DNA of 64,000 bases from Turnera subulata (Eukaryota; Streptophyta; Magnoliopsida; Malpighiales; Passifloraceae), in assembly GCA_028386065.3 (NCBI GenBank), contig JAKUCV010000299.1, forward strand, positions 1-64,000, read 5' to 3'. The notes under the pieces are model-generated. The model was not told where the DNA came from. It did no database searches and saw nothing but the letters and a program-made list of their open reading frames with translations. The first letter of the stretch is position 1, and each line of letters begins with the position of its first letter. The translations under genes and the position numbers were made by a program. Below are positions 1 to 10,040 of the stretch, in pieces.

Positions 1-560
1 GTCGCCGCCGTTGCTCTGTGAAGATGCCCCCTCCCACCTGCAGCCAGCCTCCTCAGCGACGCCTGCTATTGCCGTCCTGCTCGTCGCCACCCCGCCCTTT
101 CCTTCTCCACGTCGCCGCCGTTGCTCTTTGAAGACGAGCCGACGAGACAGCCGCCCGAGCTCGACTCGCCGCTCTCGGACCCATCGCAACCCCGCGAGCC
201 GACGGCAGCAGCGCGTCCCCCTACCGCCGCCTCTTCTCCTCCTCTCTGCTCGTCTCCTCCTCGCTCCCTCGCCTCTGCCTTGCCGCCGCGACGCGCTGCC
301 CCGCCTGCCTTGTTTCCTCGCTGCCGACGAGCCTCCAAGGTGAGCAGCCGGTGAGGGCGACCCGTTTTCTGTGATGTCGACCCGGATCCACGATTGTCTG
401 AACGGGTCAGTGGGTCCTTGGATCTGGGCGAGGGCCTGGCCTTGGTTGGGCTGAGGCTGGGGCGTGGGCTGCTACGCGCGGGCCTGCTCCTGGCCTGCTG
501 CGTGGGCGCCTGGGCTGCCTTGGCCTGGGCCTGCTGCTAGTTGGGGCTGGGCTTGGACCT
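1..560 (+). other. GC-rich leader of Copia-1 (copy A)
   Basis: A strongly GC-rich stretch, mostly Pro/Ala/Arg/Ser codons in any frame, at the 5' end of an otherwise AT-rich element. It ends near a good splice-donor-like sequence, AAGGTGAGC (around 338-346), and is followed by G/C-rich simple sequence to about 560. The matching stretch in B is 33340-34070. The reading frames are low in complexity and match no protein I recognise, so I call no CDS. It could be a captured host 5' exon or CpG-rich promoter; that is inference. Confidence 0.5.
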
Positions 561-761
561 TGGCCCAGTCCGAGTTAGTAAAAAAAAAATCAGAAAAATA
601 TATATATTTGGGAAAAGAAAAATTTGGAAAAAACGAGATTAAAAGGATATATATACCGGAATAGTAACCGGATACTAGTATAATATATTATATATATTAT
701 TGTTGAAAGATTTAATGAGTAAGTATACCCTCTATTATTATGCTTTATTTAGTATTCAATA

Positions 762-869
762 TTGGCCGGCTAAGCCGCCTTATCTATTTGTTGGCCGGCT
801 AAGCCGCCTTATCTTTTTGTTGGCCGGCGAAGCCGCCTTGTTTCATTTGTTGGCCGGCTAAGCCGCCTT
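762..869 (+). repeat. Four-copy hairpin repeat, core CGGCTAAGCCG
   Basis: Four copies of a 20-base unit (TTGGCCGGCTAAGCCGCCTT and one A-for-T-type variant) lie 28-30 bases apart. Each core, CGGCT-A-AGCCG, can fold on itself. The same array is at 34261-34368 in copy B, where the first unit has two changes. Confidence 0.85.
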
Positions 870-1712
870 TTTATTACAAATTGGGCTATGAAAAGGCCCA
901 TTATATTTATTTTCTTGATTTTCTTTATGTTTTTGCTTGGGTTCATACAAGGCCCATCAATTTTAATTTCTGTCATTTTTTTTAATTGGGGTAATTAAAA
1001 AAAAAACCCCTGTTTATTTATTTTAATTCAGCATTTATTTATTTAATTATGTTATTTGATTTGAGGCCCTCAAAATTTCCTGAAGAAATTTGATATGGGC
1101 ATTAAATGCTGAAATGCATAATAGTGTGGAAGACTAAATGAAAGAGTCATGATGACTCAGTAAAAGAAAAATGCAGCAAAGACCAGAAGTTTTACTGCCA
1201 AAGGTCCTGCAAATATTTATATGACTACCAGATGTGGGACATTAAATGACCACAAGAAGATGGTTATTCTCACGAAATTTAAATACAAATGTACGCTTCT
1301 GTAGAAATATGAGTCCCTGCAGGACAAAATGTAATATCAATGAAACCATGTCTGGTCGAAATAATGACCACGAAATTATGATATTATTCTTGCTCACTCT
1401 GGAGGTGCAAGTTAATTGCTTTAATTTTAATGTTTAATTTTCAGCCTTATTATTTCTGTTATATTTACATTATGTTTATTCGTATCACTTTATGTTTATT
1501 CTTATTACTGTTTATTTCTTGTTATATGCACATTACATTCTCGTTTCCTCGAATAATGACCCCGACATTTGTCCTGTAGGCAATGCGATGATATATTCCG
1601 TACTTAATACATGGAAATTACTTACATGAAAATTTATTAGCCCGCTCCAGAAGAGCTTGGGTCTTAATGTGCTCCTGAAGAAAGATATTTCACCTACCCA
1701 AAAATGAAAATC

Positions 1713-1985
1713 CTACAGTCTATTAGATATGAAAAAGATAATAGAGTTAGTCGAGCCAATAAAGGAAGCCCTTAGATTGCTTTGGTCCTCTAGGAAGAAT
1801 GTTTCTTCCATAGGAGTTACAAAGAACCTAGATGAATATAGTTCATCAACAAACACTAAACGAGGAATTCTAGCCAGATCATTTGGTAGTTCCTCTTGCT
1901 GCTCATTCACCATGCTATAAGCTAACCTATTTCTTCTTCCTAGAGAGGCACCCTCAACAAAGAAAACAGTAGGTGGGGAAGGCAT
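1713..1985 (-). CDS. Putative antisense ORF inside Copia-1, copy A (90 aa)
   Basis: An antisense reading frame of unknown function, also present in copy B (35977-36288) with only a few substitutions. What makes it more than a shadow is the promoter-like context on the same strand. A TATA-like CTATAAG lies at 2048-2054, about 65 bases upstream of the ATG at 1985, with a purine/AC-rich leader between them. In A the 3' part is altered by the deletion that also removed about 790 bp found in B, so this protein ends 13 residues earlier. No domain is recognised and no membrane segment or signal is clear. Antisense ORFs are known in some plant LTR retrotransposons, but I cannot assign this one to a family. 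It may be non-coding. Confidence 0.3.
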   Translation of the reverse strand: MPSPPTVFFVEGASLGRRNRLAYSMVNEQQEELPNDLARIPRLVFVDELYSSRFFVTPMEETFFLEDQSNLRASFIGSTNSIIFFISNRL

Positions 1986-2047
1986 TTTTCTTGTCTTGTT
2001 GATTTTTCTGAGTTTTCTGCATCTTCCTGTCTCAACCGCCTCCCCTT

Positions 2048-2054
2048 CTTATAG
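2048..2054 (-). promoter_or_regulatory. TATA-like box for the antisense ORF (copy A)
   Basis: CTATAAG on the minus strand, about 65 bases before the ATG at 1985, which leaves room for a leader of about 35 bases. The same arrangement is at 36351-36357 in B. There is no evidence of transcription. Confidence 0.3.
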
Positions 2055-3199
2055 TCTGAGATTAGACAGCTAGGTGTTAGTTTTTCAAATGTGGACCCTT
2101 TGTTTCTGTCTCCGAAAAGATCCAGAAGATTTTTCGGTAATTAAAACTTTGCATTATTTGTCAGTAAACTCCAAAGCTTTTCAAGCTTCGAGGTTTTGCT
2201 TTTGGAAAAGTTTGCCACTACTTTAATTATTGTCCAATAATTCTGATCTTTTTGACATGAGTGGCAGAAATAAGCCTAAAATTGGCACATATATAGCTAG
2301 CCTGAAGCTAGCAGTTGAGTAATAGAAACTTAACATATCAAGCCAGAAGCTGAAATGCTCTAGCTTAAAGCTAGAAATTTTAAGTGTTTAAATACACAAG
2401 TTTATACAGCCAGAAGCTGAGACCAACTAGAAGTTGGCTGATAGATATGTAATTCATATGCTAGTATACACCAGCCAAAAGCTGGTAAATAATTTTTCTA
2501 AGTTATCCAGCCTGTAGCTAGCACCGACTTGAAGTTGGTACATGGACATATTGTTTGGCATGACCGGTTGGGCCATCTCGAGTAAATAATGATGCACAAA
2601 ATTTATTTGGTCATTCATTGAAAAACCAGAAGTTTTACAATCAATGAATTTCCCTGAGTATTGTTTGCTGCGAAATTAATAATACGACCTTCCTAAGATA
2701 TGAATGGCCTAGTATCACCAGCAAGTTTGAGAATAGTTCAGGGACATGAACGCGGACTGATAAATCTGCGGTGTTAACCATCTAGGTAATTTTTACGATG
2801 CATCGACTAGATGGTCTATTGTGTAACGTAAGTTGGCATTGTGCGCACTAATTTAATAATTAAGCCACTTGCAGGTATATGTCCCTACTTATGTTACTAG
2901 ACTATATGTCTAGATAATGCTGGTATATTTCTTCAATGGATAATGTATATCATTGGAAATAAACCCAAACAGATCTGGGGGAACATTGACAATTGATTAC
3001 AAGACCATTGATGAAATATTACTGTTTGAGAAAATGGTATTTTATATGCAACAACACTTGAGTGAATCAAGCCAACATGATGTTATAAGATCCCTCCCCC
3101 CCCATTTAATTGATTAATGGTCACATACTTAGTATTTCCCATCTTCGGACCATTGGATATTCAGTATATAATGCTCCACCACAGGGTTGTGAAATTGGT

Positions 3200-4760
3200 C
3201 CTTTAAAGAAGATTGGGAATCTACGTTGGGTATGAATCTCCATAAATTACAACAGTAATTGAAACCTATAACAGGATTGGAGATTTATTTATAGCAAGTT
3301 TTGCTTATTAATTGATGTTTTACCCAACATCAGGGGGAGAGAATAAGCAGCTGGATCAAGATTCATGATTGTTGAAATGCATTATATATATGAATGATGA
3401 TCCTCATATAATCAAAAGAAGATGATTCATTTGCAGAAAAATTGATATGTAATTGCCAGACACATTTAAATTAAGTGTGACCATATACCAGCTGCAAATG
3501 CTCCTGTTTAAATTGATGTTCCTGAAGAACAATATAAGTATGCAAATGAATCTATAGTTTATACTCGGTTCTAAAAAGAAAAGAAATTCTCAATAGAGAA
3601 AAAGGAGCAAATGTGATAAGATGGCCCTAGTAAGAAAATATGGCCTCTAGTAGATGTTTGAATTAAAAGTCCTCTAGAAGAGATTGATTCTCTGACACAA
3701 AGTGATAAAGTTCCAGAAGTAACTCAGGTACCTGAAATAAGTGAATATGATGAGATCTCAATTACAGTGTCAGAAGTAAGATGGAACCGACGAGAAATAA
3801 CCGTCGTGGAATAGAATTTTTATAGCGCTAAATATTAAAATAGAGGATCATGAACCTACTAATGAATGTAGGTGTTGTATGATTGGTCAAAGTAAAGAGA
3901 TATAATTAAAGGCTGTGTTAGACTCGCTTGCGAAGCGAGATATTTATCGGACCTGTAGTCCGTACACCAGATGGTGTAAAATTGATGGGTCGAAAAATGG
4001 GTATTTGTGCGGAAAATATAAATGAGATATAAAAGCACGGTTGCACAAAGTTTTTACTCAAACGACCAGATATTCATTATGAGGAGATATGCTCCCCTGT
4101 GGTGGATGCAATTATTTGGTAAGTCTGGCAGTATATGAAAAGAATTAGAAATACATCTAATGAATGCTTTTACAGCCTACTATGGATCCATAAGTCGTGA
4201 AATATATATGAAGATCCCTGAAGGATCCAAGCTACCTGAAGCAACTAATTCCCGGGAAATTACAAAAAATGAACTGAGTTTAAATCATTTTGAGTATGGA
4301 TAAATTTATGTTGATATCTATATGTTTTGTGTTTGGAACTCCTGAAGAAGTTTCCAAATTCCGTGCTATTAGACTGATCCTGGAGTACCATGTCTAAATG
4401 CTATTTATATTGCTTGTAACATAAAGCCTGAAGCTTTTGACTTAGGCCTATTGGCATGATATGAATTTACTCTTATCTTCAGGGAATAACAAATATGTAA
4501 TCCTGTAAACCCGAAAGAGAATAAAGTTGATTTTTGTAAATGTAGATCCCTTATTTAGTCCACACAAAGCACAGACGGACATCAACTACAACTTTACACA
4601 CGATATTGCGATATCATTGCGACCACAAAAGCAAGATAGCAAGAAAGATGCTCCAACAACAAATTATGAAGATAATGCTACCAACATTGCCCAATTGCAG
4701 GACGGATATGTCAAAAGTAATCAGACAAAAACACACGTCACCCGAAGCTGACAAGGATGA
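3200..4760 (+). pseudogene. Decayed Copia-1 pol (integrase/RT/RNase H remnants), copy A
   Basis: Short stretches in several frames read like Copia polyprotein. There is an 'YVGYESP'-type segment near 3215-3240. Further on, near 4040-4110, is the reverse transcriptase stretch that normally reads 'ARLVAQGF...YEEICSPV'. A 'EIYMKIPEG' segment lies near 4198-4222, and an 'AISLRPQKQ'-type RNase H segment near 4606-4640. Stops and frameshifts separate them, and no frame is open for more than about 75 codons. The order matches Copia (RT before RNase H, near the 3' LTR). It is non-functional. Confidence 0.7.
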
Positions 4761-4939
4761 CTGGCATGCTACGACATCAAGATATCAATGGAGGTCAAAA
4801 TGAGGGGGAGTAGAATACGCACTGTCTCTTTTTTCCTTCACCAAGTTTTTATCCCACAAGGTTTTTCTTGGTAAGGTTTTTAATGAGGCAGTATTCCAAA
4901 GCGTATTCTACCCAATACATAATGACATTCAAGGGGAAG

Positions 4940-5161
4940 TGTTATAAAATGAATATGAAATGTGAATGTCATGATATATTCTTCCCACCTACCAATTGCC
5001 TTATGTGTATAAAGGCATATTGTACCCAATGAAATAATATGGAGAATGAATTAAAAAAACTAGAAATCGAGCTCATCTTATCCTTCACCTCTTCTCTTCT
5101 TCCTCTACTTCATTCTTCTTCTCTATCATCATCATCAAGCATACAACAATTATTTACAACA
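4940..5161 (+). repeat. Copia-1 3' LTR, copy A (222 bp)
   Basis: Begins TGTTATAAAATG and ends TTTACAACA. It has the same length as both LTRs in copy B. The polypurine tract AAGGGGAAG (4931-4939) lies directly before it. Confidence 0.9.
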
Positions 5162-5797
5162 TGCCTTTTTTAGCATATAAATGATAGTTGTGGATAATAA
5201 ATCTGAAAATATTACCACAAGAACCCTCTTAAAATTGGAAAAACTTAAGAGTCACCATAAGAAGCAGCTTGAAGAAACAAGAAGAAATAACTTACTGACA
5301 TATAAAAATCGTAGCAATTTTATATCCTTGCACAAACAAATTGTAGACTCTACCAATTTTCCGATGTCAGAGTTATAGGATTGAATATACATCCGCCTTG
5401 TTTTTTTTTTTGTTGAATATGGAGGCCTGATACTTATAGCAAATCAATGGGAGTGTAAAGGGTGTGGAAAAATACAAAAATTAGGCCTTAATCGAGGAGT
5501 GTGTCAAAAAAAGAAACTTAAGAATAAAGATAATGAGCAACTGTGTAGTATATGGTAAGATCTGGAACAATTCAAGCCAAATTACTAAGCTATGAAATTT
5601 TTTTATTAATATAGTAAGATCTACTATGTCTCAATCTATTCTTTGAAAAATAAATAATATTATGTAATAGAAAAAATTATAATTGTAATCTAACCAAACC
5701 TAAATTCCGTGTAATACACACAGTGTGTAACATTCATAATTATAGATATTGCATGACATAGGAGGGGAGAGTATGGGAGTATTGTATTCTTTTAGCA
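5162..5797. other. Host-derived spacer, homologous to 30545-31060 and 39358-40013
   Basis: AT-rich non-coding DNA. Its similarity to 30545-31060, which carries no retroelement, shows that this is the ancestral flank into which Copia-1 and GYP inserted. No gene is seen. Confidence 0.6.
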
Positions 5798-5938
5798 TTA
5801 ATATAATACACAAAGTTTCTCCTAATTCCTTTCTCTCTTCTCTTTTTATTCTCTCCATAGTTGTGTTTTTAGGTTGATCAAGCTGAGGCTTAAACCGCAC
5901 GGGCATCTTCCATAGTCCTAAACTTTGTGCCTATGATA
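5798..5938 (+). repeat. GYP 5' LTR remnant, copy A
   Basis: Matches the last ~140 bases of the GYP 3' LTR (compare 23240-23372), including the 'CTCTCCATAGTTGTGTTTTTAG' region. Homology stops at about 5798, so the upstream part of this LTR is lost or replaced. Confidence 0.65.
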
Positions 5939-5940
5939 GT

Positions 5941-5954
5941 TGGTAGCGGAGCCC
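5941..5954 (+). promoter_or_regulatory. GYP primer-binding site, copy A
   Basis: TGGTAGCGGAGCCC, two bases after the LTR end. It differs from the usual plant initiator-Met site TGGTATCAGAGC at two positions but matches the sites of four unrelated elements in this window. Confidence 0.75.
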
Positions 5955-6533
5955 TTTAAGATCCTTTGTGAGGATCATAGCCCTTGACTATTGGTGTTGG
6001 ACAGAGGATTGAAGCTTTGGTATCTTGTTGGCTGGTAGGAGAATCAAGAACAACAAGAACTGACTGGAGGCAGAACTTGTAATTACCAAGAAGAAATTTT
6101 ATTCCAAGTTTGACCATTCTTTTGTTAGAGGTGTTGGCTTGGATTGGGAAAATTGTGTTGTTACTGGTTGGATTTTTTACATTGCAAGTTCGTTGTTTGA
6201 TCCTGTTAGTTGGAATTGATTTGTCTATAAACTATTTATTTTAATTTTTTTGTAAAAGAAAGTTTTGCTATTGTATTTTTGGGAAATATTTGTAATATTT
6301 GCTTGAAAGGGTTGTTAGAAATTGGGATAACAAGATTATTATGGAATTTTTGTTGTAAGAACTTTGTTGGAGAGCTTGCAGAGTTTGTTGAGTAGGAATT
6401 TGCTTTACCATAATTTACTTGAAGGGGAGTATTTTGGTGCTGTGGGTTTCACAGTTCTCTTGTGAAAGTTGTGTTTTCCTTGTCTTCTTATTGAGTAGAG
6501 AATTAACATCATAACCTTGGTGATTTGGTAAAG

Positions 6534-7333
6534 ATGGTTGGGGAAACCATTGGAGAAGAAGGCATCCTTGGTGGACGCCTAGACAAGCTTGAAGACCGTA
6601 TCTTTAACTGTAAAGCTAGCAACGAGGGCATGACTGGTTAGAAACATGCGCTCAGGTCACAGTTCACAGAGCTTAATGGTGGTTTCAGTAAAGCATTGGC
6701 GGAGATAGTTGACGAGCTTCTTGAATTAAGGTAGATGCGTGATGATTTGAAGCTATGCAAGAGGCAACTTGCCATGATGGAAGGTGATGTGCCACTTCAA
6801 TAGCAACAACTGCTGCCCAAGATCGATATTCCAAAGCCGAAGGAGTACGATGGGACGAGGACAACTGCTGCCCAGTTTTCCTGGATGTCTTCTTGTTTAG
6901 CTATGAAGAGTATTTTGATGGCTTAAATATCACGGGTGACCAGCAGAAGGTAAAGATCAAGGGGAGATACTTTACTGATTCTGCAGTATTATGGTGGTGA
7001 CGGATACGCACTACTGGTGAGGGGTGCAAGGATTGGACCTGGGATCAGTTCAAACAACAACTGAAGGACCAATTCTATCCGGAATATGCTGAGAGGGAGG
7101 TATGAGACATGTTGCAAGCATTGTAGCACGATGGTAGCATAAAAAAGTACGTCAACGAGTTTCAGGAGTTGGCTTTGGAAATCCCTTCAATGACTGAAGA
7201 AGAGGGATATGGTGCATTCATAGGTGGACTTCAGAGGTGGGCAAGAACGAAGTTTGATGATCAACATGCAAGGACAATAAAGGATGCAATTCGGATCGCT
7301 GAATCAATGACGGAGTATGGCAAGGAGTCCGAT
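6534..7333 (+). pseudogene. GYP gag (retrotransposon gag domain), copy A, 5' part
   Basis: This is capsid-like Gag of a Ty3/gypsy-type element. The ATG at 6534 is in a good position after the leader. The readable protein includes a coiled N-terminal segment, a linker with 'PKIDIPKPKEYDGTR', then the gag core with 'LWWRRIRT', 'TWDQFKQQLKDQFYPEYAEREVRDML' -type segments and an 'FICGLQRWARTKF' motif. In A there are in-frame stops (for example 'MTG*KHAL', 'LELR*MRDD', 'VPLQ*QQ') and a frameshift near 6900. Two of those stops are shared with B, so the damage partly predates the duplication. The frame is cut at 7333 by the hAT insertion and resumes at 9994. Confidence 0.75.
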
Positions 7334-8084
7334 CAGGGACGGATCTAGAAATATTTCTCAGTATATGCAAAAAAAATTAAGTAGTAAAAATTTATCATAA
7401 ATAATATTATAAAATCTTAAAATCAATAAAATAATATAATTATTTAATTGCTCATTGCCATTCAATCACGCAACCGATTTTTGATCATCAGGTAATAATC
7501 TAAAAATTTAGTCTCTTTATAGGATTAGCTTCGAGATTTTATAAGTCGACTTCAATAAATCTTTTCTTGCATTGTGCTTGTGTAAATTGAGAAAAATTAA
7601 TTTAAAGAATCACATATTTATTAGTTAATATATTACAAAATTGAATTAACAAATTAATAATAAAGCAACATGTACATATATTATTGGGTAAAAAAGTTTT
7701 TCTTGTCCCTTCACTTTTCTGTTTTCGCATTTGTTGTCCCTCATCCTTTTTTTTCACTCTTCATGTCCCTCAACTCTTGAATTACCTGGCCACCATGTCC
7801 TTTTGACCCCCAGCAGCCGGTTGGGAACTGTGGCGCTGACACGTGTCTGTGGGGCCCACTTCAGCTTCTTCTATTTTTCTTTTTTACTCTTTCTTCCCTA
7901 TTTTCTATTTTTCAAAAATCCTTTTTTAGGTTTTATTATATTAATTTTTACAGTAAATAGTTCTTTTTTCTCCTCCTTTTTTTTACTCTCTTCTTCTTCA
8001 CCGGTCTCTACTCACCTGTCTTCTTCTTCACCCTTTTTTTTCTACTTCATTCCTCTTCTTTTTTCTTCTCTCCTTCTTCATCCA

Positions 8085-8570
8085 ATGTCCAACAAAACCC
8101 TTCAATCCCAACCCGGCGAGAAGCTCCTCTTCCAGAGCGACCTCGACATCGCCACCCTTTCCAACCTCCTCCACGACCTCGACTTGCTCCTCCAATCCGG
8201 CGTCCTCCACCAGTCCGGCGCCATCGTCCTCTCCCACCCTGCCCCCGGCTCTGACAACTACCACTTCTCCATTCGCGAGCAGGCGGTCACCGCCGTGTCC
8301 ATCCTAGCTTCCGCCGGCGACGAATCGAGGAAGATCGTGTTCGAAGAAGGTGGGCTGGGCCTTCTCTTGAGAACATTAGAATCGGGTCCATGCCATTGAA
8401 GGAGAAAGCCGCCATCGCTGTCGAGGCCATCACCGCCGATCCCGACAACGGGTGGGCGATCTCCGCGTACGGCGGTGTTTCAATACTGATCGAAGCTTGC
8501 CGATCCGGGTCTCAAGCTACCCAAACCCACGCGGTTGGTGCTATTAGGAACGCGGCGACGCCACACACAG
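8085..8570 (+). pseudogene. Captured ARM-repeat protein fragment
   Basis: The reading frame from ATG 8085 gives about 100 residues containing 'ATLSNLLHDLDLLLQSG', 'REQAVTAVSILASAGDESRKIVFEEGGLG'. It then shifts frame near 8380 and continues as 'MPLKEKAAIAVEAITADPDNGWAISAYGGVSILIEACRSG', 'THAVGAIRNAA'. This is the alternating-helix pattern of armadillo repeats as in plant ARM-only or U-box/ARM proteins, with about three repeats visible. Homology ends near 8570. GC content (about 60%) is far above the surroundings, as expected for exon sequence copied from elsewhere. The frameshift and missing ends make it a pseudogene fragment. Confidence 0.65.
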
Positions 8571-9039
8571 TGCAAGGCCAAACGTCCAGACACACCACCA
8601 ATCTTCCTGCTCTTCTTCTCTCCGTGACACAAAAGCAGCAGCAGTGGTAGTAGTACACCGGTAGTCCAGTCCAGCGAGCGAGCAAGCAAACAAGCAATAT
8701 AGTATACCATAGTTAAAGCTGGTCTAGTTTTGGGGCAATGAACTCCTGGACTCGAGGTCGCGCGTGAATGGGTGAGTTCGAGAACTCCCCGCCACCGTGA
8801 ATGGTGAGTCGCCGCCACTGTGAACTGGTGGCTCCATCGCATCGCCTCGCCTCTGCCAAGTGTCGTCCTCGACCATGTGCTCATCCCGCCACAGCCGACG
8901 CCAGCCGTTTGCGTCGCCATCCGCAGAAGTTGAGCAAACAAGAGGTCGGTGAGCAAAGCTTAATCATGGTTTTGCTTAATTTGTGGTTTTGCTTAGTTTG
9001 TGGGTTTGATTTCGATGTGTTTGTGGGGAGTTCGTTGGT

Positions 9040-9112
9040 TGATGTATGCCAAGTGCGGGAATATAACGGATGCCAGGAAGCTATTCGATGAAATGCCTGA
9101 GAGGGATGGGGT
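9040..9112 (+). pseudogene. Captured PPR gene fragment
   Basis: One frame reads 'LMYAKCGNITDARKLFDEMPERDGVL', a typical PLS-class PPR stretch, unlike the P-class PPR genes elsewhere in the window. It is about 25 residues long with no flanking PPR motifs. It is the second captured fragment in the same carrier. Confidence 0.6.
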
Positions 9113-9946
9113 GCTGTTTAAAGAAGCTTTGTTCGTGATGAGGAGGCCTTAGTTTTGAAGAAGCTTTGTTCAAGATGGTGGTGTTGGTGTACACATGGTG
9201 GAGTACTACAGAAGAGCTCCGGGGTGGGTGTTTGGTGTCTTGATTTCCTTTTATTTTTTTTTCAATTTGTTAGTATTAATAAAAGGCTTGTCCCTAATTC
9301 AGCTCTATTTATTTTTTATTTTTATTTTATTATATTATATTTTTAATGATAAACGTATTAAAGTTGCCCTTAATTGCTCTTGATTAATGATAAATGCAAT
9401 TCAAGTTAAATTTCTTTTTTCTCTTCTATTAATTACAAAAACTATATAATAAAACCTAAAAAAGGATTTTCAAAAAATAGAAAATGGATTTTTGAAAAAT
9501 AGAAAATAGGGAAGAAAGAGTAAAAAAGAAAAATAGAAGAAGTTGAAGTGGGCCCCACGGACACGTGTCACTCCCATTATTGTAAAGATATAAATTTTAA
9601 GGGTTAAGTATAAATTGAATATGCATGAATATGAATTAAAAAAATATGAATATGAGAGCACTACTTGTTTTTAGAAACTATAGGGCAAACTATATTAAGG
9701 GAAAGAATAAAAATTATAGTAGCAAATAAAAAAAGAAAATAGTGCCCAAAATAAATTGCAATAAAAGTAGGACAATATTGCCTAATCCATATTTAGAAGA
9801 TATTAAAATTACTCCTACTTACAACTCGTCAATTTCAATTAGCTAAAAAATAGCCTAACAATTATCTATATTCAATGTAGGCAAATTACATTAGTTAGAG
9901 TTTTTTGGCTAAAAACTAGGAGGTTAATTTTTATTTTTTTAGAAAT

Positions 9947-9979
9947 CAGTGTAGTCACTTGCCTATAGTGACTACACTG
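9947..9979. repeat. 13-bp-stem hairpin near the hAT right end (copy A)
   Basis: CAGTGTAGTCACT and its exact reverse complement are separated by a 7-base loop, 14 bases from the right terminus. B has it at 42269-42301 with only the loop changed. Confidence 0.8.
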
Positions 9980-10040
9980 TGTATCCGTCCCTGTGTCCGA
10001 TCCCAGTTCTTCTGAGGAGTGCCCAAGTGGGAGTGAGGAT

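Larger units (their letters stand above)
1073..4227 (+). repeat. Dispersed micro-hairpins in Copia-1 (copy A)
   Basis: Many short perfect or near-perfect hairpins with similar loops (CTGAA, CAGAA, AGA, TAA) but different stems are scattered here. Examples are 1073-1091 (stem AAATTTC, loop CTGAA), 1644-1656 (GCTC, CAGAA), 2296-2312 (GCTAGC, CTGAA), 2360-2374 (CTAGCT, TAA), 2423-2437 (CCAACT, AGA), 2471-2485 (CCAGC, CAAAA), 2523-2539 (7-bp stem with one G-T pair) and 4213-4227 (GATCC, CTGAA). Confidence 0.6.
1..5161 (+). mobile_element. Copia-1 element, copy A (5' end outside window)
   Basis: This is the internal region and 3' LTR of a Ty1/Copia-type retrotransposon whose 5' LTR lies before the window. 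It aligns almost throughout with 33515-39357 in copy B, which has both LTRs. Decayed pol fragments run from about 3200 to 4760, followed by a polypurine tract (4931-4939) and the 222-bp 3' LTR (4940-5161). Compared with B it lacks about 790 bp near position 1708. Bases 1-25 nearly repeat bases 111-135, a local duplication not present in B, at the very edge of the sequence. The element cannot encode a working polyprotein. Confidence 0.85.
7687..9575. mobile_element. Pack-MULE-like carrier of two gene fragments (copy A only)
   Basis: Present in A and absent from the same position in B, where the sequence runs straight through. ATTATTG occurs on both sides (7680-7686 and 9576-9582) as a probable target duplication. 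Long inverted repeats lie inside: 7837-7942 matches the reverse complement of 9445-9570. The left end has about 150 extra bases beyond the inverted repeat, so one terminus is rearranged. Fragments of an ARM-repeat gene and of a PPR gene lie between the repeats. Capture of unrelated gene pieces between long inverted repeats is typical of Pack-MULEs. The class assignment is inference. Confidence 0.65.
7326..10001. mobile_element. Non-autonomous hAT element (7334-9993) with 8-bp target duplication, copy A
   Basis: Terminal inverted repeats CAGGGACGGATC ... GTATCCGTCCCTG are flanked by AGTCCGAT (7326-7333) and TGTCCGAT (9994-10001), an 8-bp target duplication with one mismatch, as expected of hAT elements. 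No transposase is visible. Copy B has the same insertion at 41551-42315 but only 765 bp long. The extra length in A is the gene-fragment carrier at about 7687-9575. Confidence 0.85.

Noticed and set aside
5941..5954. Primer-binding sites as partial tRNA genes
   Set aside because: Only 12-14 bases match a tRNA 3' end; no D, anticodon or T arm is present.
8480..8956. 158-codon minus-strand frame across the gene-fragment carrier
   Set aside because: Shadow of GC-rich captured exon DNA; the plus strand carries the recognisable ARM motifs.
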